Assembly: GCA_022495995.1 (NCBI GenBank) | Contig: JAFEMH010000733.1 | Coordinates: 434,001 to 498,000, forward strand | Length of the DNA: 64,000 nucleotides | Reading direction: 5' to 3' | Source: Adenophora triphylla var. japonica | Lineage: Eukaryota > Streptophyta > Magnoliopsida > Asterales > Campanulaceae | Part shown: positions 58,593 to 64,000 of the stretch, one piece after another | Numbering within the stretch: position 1 is the stretch's first letter | Layout: each line of letters begins with the position of its first letter | Notes under the pieces: generated by a model | What the model saw: only the letters and a program-made list of their open reading frames with translations | Told to the model about the DNA's origin: nothing | The model's database searches: none | Made by a program: the position numbers and the translations under genes

Positions 58593-60089
58593 TGAAATTA
58601 CCCGGGATCCGGCCCCTAGAGCGCGGGAGGCCCGTGCATCTCGCATTCGTGTGTCGCTGTTCGGGAATGTTTTTCCCGGATCCGAGAGGCAGCGCGTTCG
58701 CGCCCCGGCATCTGGCTTTATTTCGCTTTTAGCGTTGCGTGTTGGAGGTGTCTCGCTGTGTTTTGCTTTGTAGAGTCGCCACGCCGTTTTTATTATTAAG
58801 CCCAAAACATTGAAAAAGGACATCAGTTTAAAAATAATAATAAATTGTTTTTTGTGTGATGAGATTTTGAGTTCGGAGGTCAGATGACTCCTCGGGAAGA
58901 GAATATTAGAATCTTAGAGCTCACCCGAGTCGCCTCGTAAAAACGAGTCTTTTGGATACCCCTAATATTCTTTAAATATTGTGTGTGTGTGTGTGCTTTT
59001 AAAAATGCATGCTGTGTCGGATGTCTACATTGTACACTACGTATTGAAATGTATTGAAATAGTAATGGAAGGAAGCCTTACCAATGTTGGTTCGTGTCTG
59101 TCTTCCGCTGGGGAATAGTGTTTGGGGATGGAATGATGTTCCGGCACGAACCGGGATTGCTTCGGGAGGGGCCGGTTGTCTGCGGACAGAGTTTCGGCGT
59201 GAGTTGAGATTGTAGGCTGCGTTCGGGCAGAGTTTTGGCGTGCGTTGGGATCGCAGGGATCACTCAGGCAGAGGTTCGGCGTGCGTTGGGGTGGCAGGAG
59301 TCACTCGGGCAGAGGTTCGGCGTGGTTTGGGATCGCCGGTTTGACTCGGAAAGAGCCGGGACGCCTTGGAAAGACCAGGCAAGGCCTCGGAGTACCACGA
59401 GGGGACTCAGAGTACCTCGAGAGTGCCTCGGGGCAGCGCAGGAGCGTCGCGGGAGCGCTCGGGGAGGCTTCGGAGCACCACGAGGGGGCTCGGAAGGCCT
59501 CGGAAGGATCCGAAAGGGGCCGGGATTGCCCCGAAGGGTCTTAGAGGGGAGCCTGAAGGCTGGGGGGAGAGGAGAGAAGAGGGAGGTGTGTAAAATGAGG
59601 GAGGGGGAGCCCTCTATTTATAGTAGGAGAAAACTGCAAAGAGGTCCGTACGGACCTCCCATGTTATCCAGATTTTTGGTTTTCCTCGATTTGAGGGAAT
59701 ATGTGATGATGGTGAATATTCTGGAATTATGATGTCCCCTGTGCAAAGAGGTCCGTACGGACCACCTCAGCATGCAAAGAGGTCCGTACGGACCAACCAT
59801 GCATGAGGGTAATCATTTTCTCCGGGATTTGAGGGAATATTGTGGACTTTAAGGGGATTCAGTAATTATTAAAACAAAGAGGTCCGTACGGACCACTTAT
59901 GCTTTTCCAATTTCCTGAAAATTCCCAAAAGGTCCTTTTGTCCCTTTTTATCCCAGAAAGGCTCATCCCTTGGTTTGGTTGAGGGTTTTTTGAGGGTTTT
60001 GAGTGTCATAGGTCTTCGAGACTGTGTTTGTGAGTCTGCGGTGTTTCCCATGTGCTTGGAAGAGGGTGATCCAGATTGGGGTACTTACA
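58593..60089 (-). repeat. Element A 5' LTR (right end)
   Basis: Uninterrupted copy, TGAAATTACC to ACTTACA. Four GGTCCGTACGGACC palindromes (59643-59656, 59750-59763, 59781-59794 and 59881-59894) lie upstream of the - strand TATA (ACTATAAATAGAGG near 59625-59614). Flanked on the right by TSD cctgg (60090-60094). Confidence 0.95.
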
Positions 60090-60545
60090 CCTGGAACCAC
60101 TATCTCCAGGTCGCCGCGCCTGGAACCAATATCTCCAGGTCGCAAGGTTTGGCGCCTGGAACCACTATCTCCAGGTCGCCGCGCCTGGAACCAATATCTC
60201 CAGGTCGCAAGGTTTGGCGCCTGGAACCACTATCTCCAGATCGCCGCGCCTGGAACCAATATCTCTAGGTCGCAAGGTTTGGCGCCTGGAACCACTATCT
60301 CTAAGTCGCCGCGCCTGGAACCAATATCTACAGGTCGCAAGGTTTGTCGCCTGGAAACACTATCTCCAGGTCGCAAGGTTTGGTGTCTGGAACCACTATC
60401 TCCAGGTCGTCGCGCCTGGAACCAATATCTCCAGGTCTCAAGGTTTGGCTCCTGGAACCACTATCTCCAGGTCGCCGCGCCTGGAACCAATATCTCCAGG
60501 TCGCAAGGTTTGGCGCCTGGAACCACTATCTCCAGGTCGCCGTAC
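60090..60545. repeat. Element C minisatellite, right remnant
   Basis: About seven double units of roughly 65 bp (CCTGGAACCAATATCTCCAG, then GTCGCAAGGTTTGGCG, then CCTGGAACCACTATCTCCAG, then GTCGCCGCG). Each contains CCAGG...CCTGG inverted pairs. ORFs across it only translate the repeat. Confidence 0.95.
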
Positions 60546-60885
60546 CATCTTCAAGCTTTAGCGGCAACATTCTTGGCTGCCATCTTCAAGCTTTATCACC
60601 GGTCCTCGCCCATTCGTCCGTCGATCCATGAAACAAAAAATAACGTCGTCAACATTTTACAATTATGCTATCATGCTACAAACATGTCGAAAGAACATCC
60701 TGCCTCCTTTTCGATCGTATATACAAATTACATATCACCAGATTACCAAATTTTACATAACTTTTTCTCCGTAAGCGCCAAACAAAAACGAGTAAATTGC
60801 AAGAAAAAGTTATATAACTTTTGCCATCTAGGGAAAAACAATCAAAACACTGCCGAGGCCGCGGCGACTTTATTGGTAGAACTAC
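60546..60885. other. Element C remainder or flank, unassigned
   Basis: No ORF with a recognisable product. It contains a duplicated CATCTTCAAGCTTTA (60547 and 60581) and an 18-bp perfect palindrome AAAAGTTATATAACTTTT (60805-60822). It ends at the start of LTR D. Confidence 0.5.
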
Positions 60886-62465
60886 TGATAAGTGACTATT
60901 ATATAGTCATTTATCCTAAGTTTTATATACTTTTACATGGATAAAACATCATTTCTCATAGCATTTTTAGTACTTTTTACTTACTTTCTCTATTTTATTA
61001 GATTTTACGCTTTTGGTATATTTTATGCATTTTAGACAGGTTTTTAGAGTCTTTTAATGATCAATAAAGATGCTTGGACACTTTGGTTCAAAAGCATGGA
61101 GGAACAACAAAGCAAGTCAAACACACAAGCTGAAATCCAGGAGGAGCGGCCGTGCAGCTATTGGAGGAGCGGCCGTGCACTTAAGGCCATGACAGGCCAA
61201 TTTTTGGCCCCAAAATCATGGAGTGGCCGAGCAATGAACTGGCCTTGTCCGTGCCAACCTCGAAGCGGCCGTGCAGCTAGTCTCGGAGCGGCCGTGCAAG
61301 TCTTCCCAATTCAAATTCAAATCTGGCGCCAAGGGTGCACGGCCGTGCAAAACCCTTGACACGGCCGTGCAAAGTGGTGACTGCAGACTAAAAGGCACCT
61401 TTTGGAGGCACCTTCTTGAAGAGTCCCCTCCCCCTTATAAAAAGACCCTTTGTAATCAGTCTTTAACACATTACAGACGAATTATATACAGAATCTTAGT
61501 GATATTCCATAATATAGTACTTGTGAGATCAATTTCCAAAAAATATTTGAAGATCAAAGTTCATGTATTTGTTCTTGAAGTACCTTGGAGTAAAGCAATA
61601 AAAGTGAAGCATATTTTCAGCCATTTGCCTTCTATTTCATCATAAGTCCTCTTACTCTCTTCCTTATTTTTAATTGCTTATATGTTCTAGATGGCTAGTG
61701 AGTAAATCCCCCTTATTCTTGGGGTTGGAAACTCAAAAACATACATGTTCATCATCTAAAGAATGAATAGTCTTGTCTTCTTTCTTCATCTAAAACAATT
61801 TCTTTATGTCAAACTCTAAATGCCTTACATTTTGGAGACGTCCAATTTGTATGATTCAGTCAATTGAGAGATGGACCTAGCGAAGAATCTCGATTGACGG
61901 AACCATATAAAGAAACTAGGTTCCATTGATCACGAAAGTAGTTCAACGGCCTAGGGATGTTCCTTTAATGGAAAGTATGTTGACTCTCGTTCTTAATGGA
62001 TTCTTACTAATTATGGTCAGCTAGAGATAAGCCATAATGCCCGTTTGTGACAGGGCGGGGGTAACATAAACGAAAATCTCAAACAGTTAGGACATAATTA
62101 GTGAAGAATACAAACGCTACTGTCTTAACCCGAAGTAGCGTAGGCTTAACATACCATCCTTGATTTAAATGAAAACCTATATTTCTAAGACAATGACAAT
62201 TTGATGAACAATGTTATGTGTATGATTTTCAATCCCGAGAATGCTTCGTTTTATAAGAGTTTTATTAAAGTATTTTCTGTGTATGTTCTTTTTATTTTCA
62301 AAATCAAACTTTATCTCCCCCCAATCTTTTCTATAATTCTAAAGACAAAAATATTTCCAAAATAAACCCTGTCTCTGTGGGATCGACCCGTACTTGCACC
62401 CGCTATATTACAATAGCCCGTGCGCTTGCGGATATTAAACAAATCGTTAGGTTAACACCCCAACA
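60886..62465 (+). repeat. Element D 5' LTR
   Basis: Starts TGATAAGTGACTATTATATA, where TGACTAT/ATAGTCA arms form a hairpin (60888-60914). Ends ACCCCAACA. At least six CGGCCGTGCA-type repeats lie at 61145-61371, one a perfect 14-bp palindrome TGCACGGCCGTGCA (61336-61349). TATAAAAA follows at 61436-61443. The left border is inferred without the partner LTR. Confidence 0.75.
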
Positions 62466-62471
62466 AGTTTT

Positions 62472-62488
62472 TGGCGTCGTTGCCGGGA
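62472..62488 (+). promoter_or_regulatory. Element D primer binding site (tRNA-Asp type)
   Basis: TGGCGTCGTTGCCGGGA, 6 bases after the LTR. It matches the site of E with one internal mismatch. Confidence 0.8.
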
Positions 62489-62628
62489 ACAACGATTTAT
62501 TTTAAGTTTTTGTCTTTACAACATAATTTTTCATTTTATTTTGTTGTTTTTGTTTTATATTGTTTTGCTTTTTTACTTCCGATAAATTGTTGCGTTTAAT
62601 CTTTCTTTAAGTGTTTTTCTCTTAGTGT

Positions 62629-64000
62629 ATGAAACGGACTCGGACATTCTTTGAAAATTTTGATCCAGAACCCGAAAGAAGCTTTCACGAGAGACTAATA
62701 AGATTTAAAGAGACCTTAATGAAACATATGGCAGAAGGAGAACCGCAAACACCGGCTAGGACCCTACGGGACTTTGTTAATCCAAGTACCCCGGGAACTA
62801 GATCCCCTATTGTTGTGCCGAATGCTGAAGCGGCACACTTTGAAATAAAGCCGCAACTCTTACATATGGTTATGAACAACCAATATAGCGGCACCGCTTT
62901 CGAAGATCCCCATCTCCACATCCAAACATTCCTTGAATATTGTGACACCACACGTATTCAAAATGTTACCCCGGAAGCGATTCGGATGCGCCTTTTTCCT
63001 TTCTCTCTTAAGGATAAGGCGAAACAATGGTTGAATTCGGTCCCCCAAAATTCATTGACGACATGGGACCAAATTCAAGAAGCATTCCTTGGTCGATTTT
63101 TCCCACCAAGCAAAACTGCCCAAATACGCACAAAGATCACTAACTTTTGTCAAACAGATAGTGAGACTTTGTATGATGCATGGGAGCGGTTCAAGGAACT
63201 TCTCAGAATGTGCCCCCACCACGGGCTTGAAAAGTGGTTGATTGTTCACACCTTCTACAACGGTCTCATATTCAAGACAAGAGAGACCATTGATGCCGCT
63301 GCAGGAGGAGCATTGATGAACAAGGGAGTCGATGAGGCATATGACCTTATCGAGAACATTGCATTGAACCATTACCAATGGTCAAATGAGAGGGAGCAAC
63401 AACAAGGTACGCCCGATAAATATAATGTTGATGCAGTTACTCTTCTCTCTTCTAAAGTTGACATGCTTTTGAAAAAATTTGAAAATCTTAATGTCAATCC
63501 CGTAGATAGTGTAAATGTGTTATGCGAACTATGTGGGTCTAACTCACATAGTACGGATAGCTGCGAGTTACTTGACATTACCTCTAATGATCAAGTGAAC
63601 TTTGTAAATTCTTTTGGACAAAAGGGGGGGATGTATTCTAATACATACAATCCCGAGTGAAGGAATCACCCCAACTTTTCCTATAAAAATAACAACGTTC
63701 TTAACCCGCAACCATCTACACAACCCCCGAGATTTGCACCTAAGAATTTCAATAACAATGCAAGTACCTTCCCCCCTAAATCTAAATTGGATCTTATAAT
63801 GAATTTCGTAGTGGAAAATAAAAATTCCCAAGAAAAGATCAATAATGAATTTAGGGAATGCTTTAAACTTCTCAATGCTAGGTTGGATAACTTAGCAACG
63901 CATAATAAGATGCTAGAGACTCAACAAGCTCAACAGGCTACCCCAATGAATAGGCCACAAGGGAGTCTTTCCGACCAACCTCAAAGGCCAAATGAGCAAG
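62629..64000 (+). pseudogene. Element D gag, 5' part, one in-frame stop
   Basis: Opens at ATG 62629. The Athila gag core (MRLFPFSLKDKAKQWLNSV, then WERFKELLRMCPHHGLEKWL) is followed by the zinc knuckle CELCGSNSHSTDSC (about 63526-63567). TGA at 63658-63660 falls in a YNP.RNHPNFS stretch, where a Trp codon would be usual. The same frame then continues open to the window end with a Gln-rich coiled-coil segment (ENKNSQEKINNEFRECF). A single nonsense change is thus the only visible defect. Confidence 0.85.

Larger units (their letters stand above)
17954..60089 (-). mobile_element. Element A: Tat-type Ty3/gypsy retrotransposon (host of nested B and E)
   Basis: LTRs of about 1.5 kb start TGAAATTACC and end ACTTACA on the + strand. 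They are flanked by a perfect 5-bp TSD cctgg (17949-17953 and 60090-60094). Sense is the - strand: 5' LTR 60089-58593, primer site 58590-58573, gag-like and pol frames down to 39310, antisense plant-mobile-domain gene 35170-38056 (+), minisatellites, purine tract, 3' LTR. The 3' LTR is split by element B, and pol is split by element E. Between RT-RNaseH and integrase there is a second RNase H domain, a hallmark of the Tat lineage. Stops and frameshifts show this copy is no longer autonomous. Confidence 0.9.
60886..64000 (+). mobile_element. Element D: Athila-type LTR retrotransposon, 5' part
   Basis: LTR 60886-62465, tRNA-Asp-type primer site, leader, and gag running past the window edge. It belongs to a different family from E: the LTR is unrelated apart from general layout, and gag is only moderately similar. 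Confidence 0.85.

Noticed and set aside
60024..60944. 306-codon + strand ORF
   Set aside because: It reads through LTR A, the C minisatellite and unassigned sequence, so it cannot be one gene.

Overview
The window is nuclear DNA of a flowering plant, probably a eudicot. The evidence is two conserved host genes with GT-AG introns, Stowaway/Tourist-like MITEs, an RTE-type LINE, and a deep nest of Ty3/gypsy LTR retrotransposons of the Athila and Tat types. There is no prokaryotic gene organisation, and I recognise no rRNA, tRNA or CRISPR locus.

Left arm (1-13 kb), gene-bearing. The last four coding exons of an ataxin-2/CID-type PABP-interacting protein run on the + strand (183-5344). Their 4.6-kb intron holds a decayed RTE LINE. 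Convergent to it is a complete nine-exon gene for the RPB4-like subunit of RNA polymerases IV/V (NRPD4/NRPE4, 9267-6177, - strand, 209 aa). A Tourist-like MITE, a MULE-like terminal-inverted-repeat element (itself carrying Stowaway MITEs and a minisatellite) and a third Stowaway follow.

Right arm (13-64 kb), nested retrotransposons. Five families can be separated from LTRs, TSDs and primer sites. C is a Tat-type element whose LTR is at about 13.0-13.7 kb; its antisense three-exon gene (14404-17205) is intact. A (17954-60089, TSD cctgg) is a Tat-type element inserted in C's minisatellite; its pol is on the - strand and a broken antisense plant-mobile-domain gene is on the + strand. B (18989-32132, TSD agtag) is a gag-only Tat-type element inserted in A's left LTR. 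E (41697-52922) is a gag-protease-only Athila-like element present as a tandem LTR-internal-LTR-internal-truncated LTR and inserted in A's pol. D (60886 to the window end) is an Athila-type element with LTR, primer site and gag; it lies to the right of the C remnant.

How the parts fit. A, B and C share an architecture: sense gag-pol on the - strand, an antisense gene or a noncoding zone beyond pol, minisatellites, and a purine tract with an adjacent stem-loop. A keeps protease-RT-RNaseH-integrase but shows no gag core domain. B keeps a gag core but no pol. The two share an almost identical primer site and a conserved leader block, so they look like complementary partners. All five LTR families place GC-rich palindromes just upstream of a TATA box. 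All element classifications come from reading motifs, not from database searches.
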